64,000 bases of DNA, from contig CAWKGC010000007.1 of the NCBI GenBank assembly GCA_963849005.1, positions 100,833 through 164,832 of the forward strand, read 5' to 3'. The position numbers were made by a program, and so were the translations under genes. The notes under the pieces are model-generated. The model did not search any database. It was given only the letters and a program-made list of their open reading frames with translations, and was not told the DNA's origin. Source of the stretch: CAWKGC01 sp963849005. Its GTDB lineage: Bacteria > Pseudomonadota > Gammaproteobacteria > Burkholderiales > Usitatibacteraceae. Positions within the stretch are counted from its first letter, which is position 1, and each line of letters opens with the position of its first letter. Positions 16,730 to 24,745 of this stretch are shown here, piece after piece.

Positions 16730-19657
16730 ATGCTGCTGACGAGAAAAAGCGAAGGGCAGGTCGAGCACCGCAACCCGCTTGCGCGCGCCGCGACCGCACT
16801 GGCGTCCCGCACCGTGGACCGCCGCACGTTCCTCAAGGGCTCGGGCGTTGCCGCCGGGGCCGCCGCGTTTGCCAGCCAGCTGCCGCTGAGCATGGTCGGC
16901 GAGGCGCACGCCGCCGAGGGCAAGGCCGGCAAGACGGAAACGAAGCGCACGATCTGCACGCACTGCTCGGTGGGCTGCGCGGTGGACGCGATCGTCCAGG
17001 ACGGCGTCTGGGTACGCCAGGAGCCGGTGTTCGATTCGCCGATCAACCTCGGCGCGCATTGCGCCAAGGGCGCTGCGCTCCGCGAGCACGGCATCACCGA
17101 GGACTCGCACCGCCTCAAGTATCCGATGAAGCTGGTCGACGGCAAGTACCGCCGCATCAGCTGGGACCAGGCGCTCACCGAGATCTCCGACAAGCTCCTC
17201 GAGATCCGCAAGCAGTCGGGCCCCGACGCGGTGTTCTGGGTCGGCTCGTCGAAGCACAACAACGAGCAGGCCTACATGCTGCGCAAGTTCGTGTCCTTCT
17301 GGGGCACCAACAACACCGACCACCAGGCGCGCATCTGCCACTCGACCACGGTCGCGGGCGTGGCGAACACCTGGGGCTACGGTGCGATGACCAACTCGTA
17401 CAACGACCTGCTGAACACGAAATGCATGATGTTCATCGGCTCGAACGCGGCCGAGGCGCACCCGGTGTCGATGCTGCACGCGCTGCATGCGAAGGAGACG
17501 GGCGCGAAGATGATCGTCGTCGACCCGCGCTTCACGCGCACTGCCGCCAAGGCGGACCAGTACATCCGCATGCGTTCGGGCACCGACGTTCCCCTGCTCT
17601 TCGGCATGCTTTACCACATCTTCCAGAACGGCTGGGAAGACCAGAAGTACATCAATGACCGCGTCTACGGCATGGAGAAGGTCCGCGAGGAAATCCTCAA
17701 GAAGTGGACGCCGGACAAGGTGACGGAAGTCACCGGCGTCTCTGCTGCCGACGTCTATGCCGCCGCCGAGACAATGGCGAAGAACAGGCCCTCGACGATC
17801 ATCTGGTGCATGGGCCAGACGCAGCACACTACCGGCAACGCCGTCGTGCGCGCTTCCTGCATCCTGCAACTCGCGCTCGGCAACATCGGCGTGTCGGGCG
17901 GCGGCGCCAACATCTATCGCGGCCACGACAACGTGCAGGGCGCGACCGACGTCGGCCCCAACCCCGATTCGCTGCCGGGCTACTACGGCATCGTCACGGG
18001 CGCCTGGAAGCACTGGGCGCGCGTCTGGGGCGTGGACTACGAATGGATCAAGGGCCGCTACGCCTCGCAGGCGATGATGGAAAAGCCCGGCATGACGGTC
18101 TCGCGCTGGATCGACGGCGTGCTGGAAAAGAACGACCTGATCGACCAGGATTCCAACCTGCGCGCGCTGGTGTACTGGGGGCACGCGCCGAACTCGCAGT
18201 CGCGCGGCGTCGAGATGAAGCAAGCGATGGAGAAGCTCGACCTGATGGTGATCGTCGACCCGTATCCGTCGGCGGCCGCGGCCATGCCGGAACGCAAGGA
18301 AGGCGTGTACCTGCTGCCGGCGGCAACGCAACTCGAGACCTCGGGCTCGTGCACGGCGTCGAACCGCTCGCTGCAGTGGCGCGAGAAAGTGATCGAGCCG
18401 CTGTTCGAGTCCAAGCCCGACCACACCATCATGCATGCCTTCGCCAAGAAGTTCGGCTGGGACAAGGAGTTCACGAAGAACATCAAGGTGGTCAAGGACA
18501 AGACCGGCTGGGACGAACCGGTGGTCGAGGACATCCTGCGCGAAATCAATGCAGGCACCTGGACCATCGGTTACACCGGCCAGTCGCCGGAACGCCTGAA
18601 GGCCCACATGCGGCACATGGACGCCTTCGACCCGAGGACGCTCGCATGCGTGCGCCCCGTGGTGGACAAGGAAACCGGCTACGACCTCACCGGCGACAAC
18701 TTCGGCCTGCCGTGGCCCTGCTACGGCAACGCCAAGCTGAAGCACCCGGGATCGCCCAACCTCTACGACACCTCGAAGAACGTCATGCAGGGCGGCGGCA
18801 ACTTCCGCGCGAACTTCGGCGTGGTGAAGGATGGCGTCGACCTGCTTGCAGCCGACGGCTCGTGCTCGAAGGGCGCCGACATCACGACGGGCTACCCCGA
18901 GTTCGACCATGTCCTCATGAAGAAGCTCGGCTGGTGGAGCGAGCTTACGGAAGCCGAGGCGAAAGAAGCCGAAGGCAAGAACTGGAAGACCGACCTTTCC
19001 GGCGGCATCCAGCGCGTGGTGCTGCAGAACCACAGCTGCCATCCGTTCGGCAACGCCAAGGCGCGCGCCGTGGTCTGGAACTTCCCCGATGGCGTGCCGC
19101 AGCACCGCGAGCCGCTTTACTCGCCGCGTCCCGACATGGTGGCCAAGTACCCGACGCACGACGACAAGAAAGCCTTTTGGCGCCTGCCGACGCTCTACAA
19201 GACAGTGCAGCAGAAGAACATCCAGGACAAGGTCGCGGAGCGCTTCCCGATCATCCTGACCTCGGGCCGCCTGGTCGAGTTCGAAGGCGGCGGCGACGAG
19301 ACGCGGTCGAACCCGTGGCTGGCCGAGTTGCAGCAGGAGAACTACGTCGAGATCAACACCAAGGATGCGGAAGCGCGCGGCGTGAAGTACTGGGACTATG
19401 TCTGGGTAAGCTCCCCGACCGGCGCGAAGATCAAGGTGCGCGCGATGGTCACGGAGCGGGTCGGCCCGGGCACCAGCTTCATCCCGTTCCACTTTGCCGG
19501 ATGGTGGCAGGGCAAGGACCTGCTCGACAGGTACCCCGAAGGCGCAGCGCCGATTGTGCGCGGCGAGGCGGTGAACACGGCGACGACGTACGGCTACGAC
19601 TCGGTCACGATGATGCAGGAGACCAAGACGACGCTGTGCCAGATCGACCGCGCCTGA
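16730..19657 (+). CDS. fdhA: Formate dehydrogenase, catalytic alpha subunit (Cys type)
   Basis: This 975-residue molybdopterin oxidoreductase would oxidise formate to CO2 in the periplasm. A twin-arginine leader, DRRTFLKG, lies at about residues 30-37. The [4Fe-4S] ligands are Cys76, Cys79, Cys83 and Cys111 (ICTHCSVGC and AHCAKG). The metal ligand is Cys203 in QARICHSTTVAG, encoded by TGC at 17336, so this is a cysteine and not a selenocysteine enzyme. DNVQGATDVGPNPDSLPGYY and the C-terminal molydopterin dinucleotide-binding domain (LTSGRLVEFEGGGDETRSNP) follow. Length and order are normal and there is no frameshift. It is the core of the operon. Confidence 0.95.
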   Translation: MLLTRKSEGQVEHRNPLARAATALASRTVDRRTFLKGSGVAAGAAAFASQLPLSMVGEAHAAEGKAGKTETKRTICTHCSVGCAVDAIVQDGVWVRQEPVFDSPINLGAHCAKGAALREHGITEDSHRLKYPMKLVDGKYRRISWDQALTEISDKLLEIRKQSGPDAVFWVGSSKHNNEQAYMLRKFVSFWGTNNTDHQARICHSTTVAGVANTWGYGAMTNSYNDLLNTKCMMFIGSNAAEAHPVSMLHALHAKETGAKMIVVDPRFTRTAAKADQYIRMRSGTDVPLLFGMLYHIFQNGWEDQKYINDRVYGMEKVREEILKKWTPDKVTEVTGVSAADVYAAAETMAKNRPSTIIWCMGQTQHTTGNAVVRASCILQLALGNIGVSGGGANIYRGHDNVQGATDVGPNPDSLPGYYGIVTGAWKHWARVWGVDYEWIKGRYASQAMMEKPGMTVSRWIDGVLEKNDLIDQDSNLRALVYWGHAPNSQSRGVEMKQAMEKLDLMVIVDPYPSAAAAMPERKEGVYLLPAATQLETSGSCTASNRSLQWREKVIEPLFESKPDHTIMHAFAKKFGWDKEFTKNIKVVKDKTGWDEPVVEDILREINAGTWTIGYTGQSPERLKAHMRHMDAFDPRTLACVRPVVDKETGYDLTGDNFGLPWPCYGNAKLKHPGSPNLYDTSKNVMQGGGNFRANFGVVKDGVDLLAADGSCSKGADITTGYPEFDHVLMKKLGWWSELTEAEAKEAEGKNWKTDLSGGIQRVVLQNHSCHPFGNAKARAVVWNFPDGVPQHREPLYSPRPDMVAKYPTHDDKKAFWRLPTLYKTVQQKNIQDKVAERFPIILTSGRLVEFEGGGDETRSNPWLAELQQENYVEINTKDAEARGVKYWDYVWVSSPTGAKIKVRAMVTERVGPGTSFIPFHFAGWWQGKDLLDRYPEGAAPIVRGEAVNTATTYGYDSVTMMQETKTTLCQIDRA

Positions 19658-19688
19658 CCCCCCAGCCCGAAGCGATCAGGAGACGAAC

Positions 19689-20309
19689 ATGGCAAGAATG
19701 AAATTCATCTGTGATGCCGAGCGCTGCATCGAGTGCAACGGCTGCGTGACCGCCTGCAAGAGCGAGCATGAAGTGCCCTGGGGAGTGAACCGGCGGCGCC
19801 TCGTGACGGTCAAGGACGGCCTGCCGGGCGAACGCTCGATCTCGGTGGCATGCATGCACTGCACCGACGCGCCGTGCATGGCGGTATGCCCCGTGGACTG
19901 CTTCTACAAGACCGAGGAAGGCATCGTCCTGCACGACAAGGACCTGTGCATCGGCTGCGGCTATTGCTTCTATGCGTGCCCGTTCGGCGCGCCGCAGTTT
20001 CCCAAGGCGGGCGCCTTCGGCCTGCGCGGCAAGATGGACAAGTGCACCTTCTGCGCCGGCGGGCCCGAGGAAAACCACTCGACCGCGGAGCTGAAGAAGT
20101 ACGGCCGCAACCGCATCGCCGAGGGCAAGCTCCCGGCGTGCGCCGAGATGTGCTCGACCAAGGCGCTGCTCGCCGGGGACGAGGCGATGATCGCGAAGAT
20201 CTACAAGACGCGCGTCGTGCGCCGCGGCAAGGGCGACGAGATCTGGGGCTGGGCCGTGGCCTACAAGGGCGGCGCGAACATCATGAAGCAGGCGGAGGCA
20301 AAGTCATGA
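19689..20309 (+). CDS. Formate dehydrogenase, iron-sulfur beta subunit
   Basis: The 206-residue protein has four [4Fe-4S] clusters. The motifs are CIECNGCVTACKSEH, CMHCTDAPCMAVCPVDC, CIGCGYCFYACPFG and CTFC with CAEMC. It resembles FDH3-type beta subunits, which relay electrons from the catalytic subunit to the membrane cytochrome b. No leader peptide of its own is present, so it is expected to be co-exported with the Tat-borne alpha subunit. It follows the alpha gene by 31 bp and overlaps the small lipoprotein gene by 4 bp (ATGA). Confidence 0.93.
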   Translation: MARMKFICDAERCIECNGCVTACKSEHEVPWGVNRRRLVTVKDGLPGERSISVACMHCTDAPCMAVCPVDCFYKTEEGIVLHDKDLCIGCGYCFYACPFGAPQFPKAGAFGLRGKMDKCTFCAGGPEENHSTAELKKYGRNRIAEGKLPACAEMCSTKALLAGDEAMIAKIYKTRVVRRGKGDEIWGWAVAYKGGANIMKQAEAKS

Positions 20310-20503
20310 AGATCGCGCTCTGGGTCGTTGCGGCGGCGACCGCGGTCGCCGCCGGCTGCAGCGAAGCCCCGCGCGAAGTTGGCAAGCAGTACGCGGGCAA
20401 GGAAGACCAGAAGCCCTGGGCCGGCGACCAGTTCAAGGGCGACAAGGCCAAGTGGCAGCAGGCACTTACCGAGCGCGTGAAGAACCAGGGCCAGACCGAA
20501 TAG
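20306..20503 (+). CDS. Small predicted lipoprotein in the formate dehydrogenase operon
   Basis: A 65-residue protein: signal sequence MKIALWVVAAATAVAAGC with lipobox AAGC, then a charged mature part rich in Lys and Gln (KQYAGKEDQKPWAGDQFKG). Its ATG overlaps the beta-subunit stop, so it is translationally coupled. I do not recognise a family. Its place between the beta and gamma genes suggests a small accessory subunit on the periplasmic face. Confidence 0.7.
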   Translation: MKIALWVVAAATAVAAGCSEAPREVGKQYAGKEDQKPWAGDQFKGDKAKWQQALTERVKNQGQTE

Positions 20504-20574
20504 CGCGCCGGTCCAGTGGCAGGCGCCCGTGAATTCGGGCAGACATAAGAACAGAACTCGCCTAGGAGAATCGC

Positions 20575-21672
20575 ATGTTGAAACCCTTTGCCAAAGGCCT
20601 CGCGGCCCTCGCGCTTGCGGCGGCCGCTTCGTGGCTGCCCCAGGCGGTGCTGGCGCAGCAGGCTGCCAAGCCTGCCGCCGCCCCAGCCGCTGCTGCCGCG
20701 CCGGGGCCCGCTGCCGCGGCGCCCGTCACCGGTGAGAAGCCCGCCGGAGCGCCAAGCCTCACGGCGGTGCCCGGCTGGAACAATCCCCCCGCCTGGAGTT
20801 CCGTCGACACGACGCCGCAATACGCCTCCGTGCGCGGCAACGGCACCGACGTGCTGGTGCAGACCACCGGGGAGCAATGGCGCAAGATCCGCAACGGCCC
20901 GGTCACGGTCTACGGCGGCTGGTTCATGGTCGCCGTGCTCGCGATACTCGTGCTCGTCTACCTCATCAAGGGGACAGTCAAGTTGCATGGGCAGCCCACG
21001 GGCCGGATGATCGACCGCTTCAACGAGGTCGAGCGCATGGCGCACTGGACCATGGCGATCAGCTTCGTGCTGCTCGCGATCACCGGGATCCTGATCCTGT
21101 TCGGCAAGCACATCATCATGCCGTGGCTCGGGCAAGGGGCATTCGCGGCGATCACGGAATTCTCGAAGACCGCGCACAACTTCATCGGCCCGTTGTTCGT
21201 GTTCTCGATCGTCGTGTTCGCGCTGCTGTTCATCAAGGACAACATCCCCGCCGCGCACGACGTCAAATGGATTGCCGGCCTGGGCGGGCTGCTGTCGGAG
21301 AAGGAAATTCCCTCGGGGAAATTCAACGCCGGCGAGAAGGCGGTGTTCTGGGGCGGCGTCGTTGGCCTGGGCATCGTGGTGAGCGTCACCGGCTTGATCA
21401 TGGACTTCCCGAACTGGAACGCGGCCCGTGACACGATGCAGCTGATGAACCTCATCCACGGCATCGCGGCGATCGCCTTCATGGGGATGATCATGGGCCA
21501 CGCCTACATGGGCACGGTCGGCATGGCCGGCGCATACCAGGCGATGAGGACCGGCAAGGTCGACGAGACCTGGGCCAAGGAGCACCACGAGCTCTGGTAC
21601 AACGAGGTCAAGTCCGGCAAGCGCAGCGGTGGCGCGCCGGGAATGGCGCAACCGGCACAGGGAGACGACTGA
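20575..21672 (+). CDS. Formate dehydrogenase, cytochrome b556 gamma subunit
   Basis: This 365-residue membrane protein starts with a signal peptide ending VLAQQ and an Ala/Pro-rich periplasmic stretch. A first helix (WFMVAVLAILVLVYLIKG) and four helices of the diheme cytochrome b domain follow. Heme ligand histidines are placed as in FdnI/FdoI: MAHWTMAISF, TAHNFIGP, LIHGIAAI and MGHAYMG. It should take electrons from the beta subunit and reduce quinone. The 71-bp gap before it contains a small hairpin, GCCCGTGAATTCGGGC, at 20524. The next gene starts 1 bp after its stop. Confidence 0.92.
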   Translation: MLKPFAKGLAALALAAAASWLPQAVLAQQAAKPAAAPAAAAAPGPAAAAPVTGEKPAGAPSLTAVPGWNNPPAWSSVDTTPQYASVRGNGTDVLVQTTGEQWRKIRNGPVTVYGGWFMVAVLAILVLVYLIKGTVKLHGQPTGRMIDRFNEVERMAHWTMAISFVLLAITGILILFGKHIIMPWLGQGAFAAITEFSKTAHNFIGPLFVFSIVVFALLFIKDNIPAAHDVKWIAGLGGLLSEKEIPSGKFNAGEKAVFWGGVVGLGIVVSVTGLIMDFPNWNAARDTMQLMNLIHGIAAIAFMGMIMGHAYMGTVGMAGAYQAMRTGKVDETWAKEHHELWYNEVKSGKRSGGAPGMAQPAQGDD

Positions 21673-21673
21673 G

Positions 21674-22006
21674 ATGAATGCCATCCGCATTGCCACTCTT
21701 GCCGCGGCCCTGCTGATCGGAAGTTCCGCATTCGCCAAGCTTCCCCCGCCGCCGCCGATGGACGACAAGGCCAAGGCGGCCGCCGAGGAAAAGAAGGTGA
21801 AGGACGCAGCCGCCGCGGAAGCGACCAAGGCCGCCAATGCCGCGGCCGACGAAAGGGCGGTAAAGAATTTCCAGGCCAACATGAAGAAGGCCGGAAAGCC
21901 GATACCGAAACCGACGCCGCTGCCGGTCGCCGCCGCAGCCGTGCCGGCGAAGCCTGGTGCCGCGCCCGCGAAGGCGCCGGAAAAGGCGCCCGCCAAGAAA
22001 TCCTAG
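21674..22006 (+). CDS. Small Ala/Lys/Pro-rich periplasmic protein
   Basis: A 110-residue protein with a clean signal peptide, LAAALLIGSSAFAK. The mature part is low-complexity: a PPPPPMDD start, a charged helix (KAAAEEKKVKDAAAAEATKA) and a Pro/Ala/Lys tail ending APEKAPAKKS. I recognise no domain. It is the penultimate gene of the formate dehydrogenase operon and may be a helper of the complex or a structural spacer; there is no direct evidence. Confidence 0.65.
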   Translation: MNAIRIATLAAALLIGSSAFAKLPPPPPMDDKAKAAAEEKKVKDAAAAEATKAANAAADERAVKNFQANMKKAGKPIPKPTPLPVAAAAVPAKPGAAPAKAPEKAPAKKS

Positions 22007-22015
22007 GAAGAAACC

Positions 22016-22537
22016 ATGAAATCGAAGTTTTGCTTGCTGGCCGTTGTTGCATTGAGCGCGGGATGTGCCTCGATGGGCGGGACGCCGGGACCGAGCGCCG
22101 TCGCCAAGCTCGAGCCGACCAAGGGCAATTCCGCTGCAGGCACCGTGAAGTTCGAGGAACGCGGCGCCAAGGTGCAGGTATCGGGAACCATAACGGGCCT
22201 CAAGCCCAATACGGAGCACGGCTTCCACGTGCATGAGAAGGGCGACTGCAGTTCCGGGGACGGCATGAGCGCGGGCGGCCATTTCAACCCCGCCGGCAAG
22301 CCGCACGGTCACCAAGGCGACGAAATCCGCCACGCAGGCGACTTGCCGAACCTGCGCGCCGATGCAGGCGGCGCCGCCACGTTCTCGTTCGAGGCCACCG
22401 GCATCACCGTGGGCTCCGGCGCGACGGACATCGTCGGCAAGGGCCTGATCGTGCACCGCGACCCGGACGACTACAAGAGCCAGCCGGCTGGAAATGCGGG
22501 ACCGCGCGTCGCGTGCGCGGTGATCGCGAAGAGCTGA
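22016..22537 (+). CDS. sodC: Cu/Zn superoxide dismutase, lipoprotein type
   Basis: SodC dismutates superoxide in the periplasm. The 173-residue protein has a lipobox, LSAGC. The copper/zinc site is intact: GFHVHEKGDC, GGHFNPAG, HGHQGD and the zinc-region HAGDLPNL, then LIVHRDPDDYKSQPAGNAG with the last copper His and the conserved Arg/Cys (RVAC). It follows the formate dehydrogenase genes at operon spacing and ends at the terminator at 22555-22582. It may protect the oxygen-sensitive periplasmic enzyme. Confidence 0.92.
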   Translation: MKSKFCLLAVVALSAGCASMGGTPGPSAVAKLEPTKGNSAAGTVKFEERGAKVQVSGTITGLKPNTEHGFHVHEKGDCSSGDGMSAGGHFNPAGKPHGHQGDEIRHAGDLPNLRADAGGAATFSFEATGITVGSGATDIVGKGLIVHRDPDDYKSQPAGNAGPRVACAVIAKS

Positions 22538-22554
22538 GCGTTCGCAGCAGCAGG

Positions 22555-22582
22555 AAAAAGGGGCGCCTCGGCGCCCCTTTTC
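22555..22582. terminator. Bidirectional rho-independent terminator
   Basis: AAAAAGGGGCGCC and GGCGCCCCTTTT form a strong 8-bp GC stem with a TCGG-type tetraloop and A/T tracts on both sides. It lies between sodC and the convergent gene at 22581-23120, whose stop codon it overlaps, and should end transcription from both directions. Confidence 0.9.
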
Positions 22583-23120
22583 ATTTCCCCGACAGCCTCG
22601 CCGCGTTCTCCTTCTTGCGGCGATGCGGGGCAAGCACCTCGCGCCTTGCCCAGAGCAGGAACTTGCCCGCTTCCGCTTCCCGGGAGGGCGACAGGAAGGC
22701 CTCGAGGCCGGCTTCGGAAAAACCCCATTGGCGCGTGCCCTCGATGCGCTCGTGCTGGGATGCCGGGAAGCGCGCCCCGAACGAGGCGTCGAAAGGCAGG
22801 CCGCAAGCCTGGCAGACATCGCGGTCGACAAACCACAAGTCCCCGTCTACCTCGTGGATGCGGATGTGGACGTCGTTGAAGCGGTAATAGCGCCCTTGCC
22901 ATGGCTCGTGAGGCGCGTGCCTCAGCCAGTCGATGAGGCCGCCGGCGGCTTCGAGGATGGGCTTGGCGAGGATGCCCGCGATGGGGACGGCGGCGAACAC
23001 GATGCCGGCGTACCACGGGAACCCCAGCCATCGCGCGAAGCCGACCAGCATCCAGGCGATGGCCGCCGCGAGCGCGATGCGCAGCAGGGCCCCCGCCCAG
23101 TTCGGCATCGCCTCGCGCAT
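22581..23120 (-). CDS. Hypothetical membrane protein with a conserved cytoplasmic domain
   Basis: The 179-residue protein has two N-terminal hydrophobic segments (about residues 9-27 and 33-54: LLRIALAAAIAWMLVGFA and YAGIVFAAVPIAGIL). A soluble part follows with GRYYRFNDVHIRIHEVDGDL, DRDVCQACGLPFD (a lone CxxC) and GTRQWGFSEAGLEAFLS. I recognise no family. It starts 4 bp after the DUF4139 gene on the same strand, so the two may form an operon. Confidence 0.65.
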   Translation of the reverse strand: MREAMPNWAGALLRIALAAAIAWMLVGFARWLGFPWYAGIVFAAVPIAGILAKPILEAAGGLIDWLRHAPHEPWQGRYYRFNDVHIRIHEVDGDLWFVDRDVCQACGLPFDASFGARFPASQHERIEGTRQWGFSEAGLEAFLSPSREAEAGKFLLWARREVLAPHRRKKENAARLSGK

Positions 23121-23124
23121 CGCG

Positions 23125-24624
23125 CTACCAGGTATAGCGGACCGTGTAGCGCAGCACCGCCTCCGCCTCCTTGCCGACCTTCACCGGGAAGTGGATGGTG
23201 CGCGAGTCCTGCTTCTCGTAGTCCTGGGTCTTCTTCAGGATCGACCAGTTGCTCCAGCGGTACAGCACTTCCTTGACGATCACCGTGACGGGCTCGGACT
23301 TCTGGTTGCGCAGCTTCACCTCGATGTCCTCCTCGATCCACCTGGCGTTGGTGTCGATGCGGAAATCGACCTGCCGGCGCTCGCCGACGACGTCGAAGGC
23401 GCTGCCCAGCTTGATCTGCACGGTCTCGTTGCGCGCGGTGTGGTCGATCAGGTCCTCGCCGATGAATTCGAGGCTCTTGTCGGCCTCGTCGAGCTTGGCG
23501 ACGCGCACCTTGCCCGCCGGCATCGGGATCCCCAGCCCGTTGTCCTTCGCGTTCCTGTAGCGCAGGTAGACATCGACCTTCTTGTTCGACTGGACGCCGA
23601 AGTTGCGGTCGGTGGCGACCGAGCCGTAGTAGGGGTAGGCGTAATTCTGCCCGAAGTAGACGAGGTTCTTCTGGCAGGCGGCGCCGGGCGCCATGGGAAA
23701 GAGCTCGATCTGCTTGGTCGAGTTGTTGGCGAGCGAGGTCGTGCGCCCCAGCGTGTAGAGGTGGTATTCGAAGAAGGATTTTTCCTGGAATCCTTCGGCC
23801 TTCGACAGTTCGTTCACGCGCCCTGCCATTGCCGGGGCCGCGGCGGGCTGGGCGCGCGGCTGCGCGCGCTGCACGTCGCCCGCGACCAGCTTCAACCTGG
23901 CGTCGTCGTAAGCCGTGCCGGACTGGTTCACGATCGTCACCCACGCGCCGACATCGAGGCGGCAGCCCCCGCCCTGCGGTTCGCTGTAGGTGAGGTTGTA
24001 GTCCGTCCACCAGGTCATGCCGCCGGTCTGGTAGGCGAATCGCGCCTTGTGCGTGCCGGCGGTCTCGGTCTCGATGTCCCACACCAGCGTCGGCTTGCTG
24101 ATGAGGCCGCCGGGCAGCGTCGGCAGGCGCACGCCCGCATAGCCGGAGAGCACGCGGATGCTGCCGTCGGGATTCTTCAGCGTCACACCTCCCTGCGTGC
24201 TCACCAGCGTTCCCGTGAAGGACTCCACCGCCTGGCCGCGGGCCTGCTCGACCGTGATTTCCTTGTCGAGATAGCGCGACAGCAGCTTCGAAGTGCTGGT
24301 GAGGTCGAACTCGAAACTTTGCTCGACCACGCGCGTGCCCTTGGGGTTGGTGAGCGACTCGAAGGCGACCGTGGTCGGGTCGATCAGCGCGGGCACGTCG
24401 CTCACGCGCAGGAGCGTGCGGCCGCGGTTGAGGGCGAACTCGCGCTCTTCCTTCACCAGAGCGTAGCCCGGCACGGTATAGCCCTCGCCGCCGCTTCGGA
24501 AGGTGGCCGGGCTGAGCGTGCCCGGCTGGGCGCTCGAATAGATCGTGACGGCGGTCTCGGCAGCGGCGCAAAGGGGAAAGCAGGCAAGCACGGCAAGGGT
24601 CAGGGCGGGGCGGCGGGTGTTCAT
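23125..24624 (-). CDS. DUF4139 domain-containing secreted protein
   Basis: The 499-residue protein has a signal peptide ending PLCAAAET. A beta-rich body follows: SGYAGVRLPTLPGGL, ARFAYQTGGMTWWTDYNL (the family signature W-x-DYNLTYSE), a low-complexity QPRAQPAAAP linker, and a C-terminal beta domain ending YTVRYTW. This is DUF4139, a periplasmic family of unknown function with immunoglobulin-like strands. It diverges from the MoxR-VWA gene across 121 bp. Confidence 0.8.
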   Translation of the reverse strand: MNTRRPALTLAVLACFPLCAAAETAVTIYSSAQPGTLSPATFRSGGEGYTVPGYALVKEEREFALNRGRTLLRVSDVPALIDPTTVAFESLTNPKGTRVVEQSFEFDLTSTSKLLSRYLDKEITVEQARGQAVESFTGTLVSTQGGVTLKNPDGSIRVLSGYAGVRLPTLPGGLISKPTLVWDIETETAGTHKARFAYQTGGMTWWTDYNLTYSEPQGGGCRLDVGAWVTIVNQSGTAYDDARLKLVAGDVQRAQPRAQPAAAPAMAGRVNELSKAEGFQEKSFFEYHLYTLGRTTSLANNSTKQIELFPMAPGAACQKNLVYFGQNYAYPYYGSVATDRNFGVQSNKKVDVYLRYRNAKDNGLGIPMPAGKVRVAKLDEADKSLEFIGEDLIDHTARNETVQIKLGSAFDVVGERRQVDFRIDTNARWIEEDIEVKLRNQKSEPVTVIVKEVLYRWSNWSILKKTQDYEKQDSRTIHFPVKVGKEAEAVLRYTVRYTW

Positions 24625-24710
24625 GAGGGCGTCTCCGGTCGGTGGCGATATCGAGTTTAACGGCCGGGCCGCGGAAAAGGGTTAACGGGCCGGCGCCGGC
24701 GCCGCGCCGC

Positions 24711-24716
24711 TATAAT
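24711..24716 (+). promoter_or_regulatory. Probable -10 element for the MoxR-VWA gene
   Basis: A consensus TATAAT lies 30 bp before the ATG at 24746, in an otherwise very GC-rich spacer. No good -35 is visible 17 bp upstream, so this is only a partial promoter call. Confidence 0.4.
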
Positions 24717-24745
24717 GCGGGTTCACTTTCCCCACTGCGAACGCC

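Noticed and set aside
17336..17338. A selenocysteine codon in the formate dehydrogenase
   Set aside because: The catalytic codon is TGC (Cys), not TGA, and the frame is continuous without recoding.
16475..19492. A 1005-residue minus-strand open frame
   Set aside because: It is the complementary shadow of the formate dehydrogenase alpha gene; its His/Arg/Asp-rich composition has no domain, and the plus-strand frame is clearly the gene.
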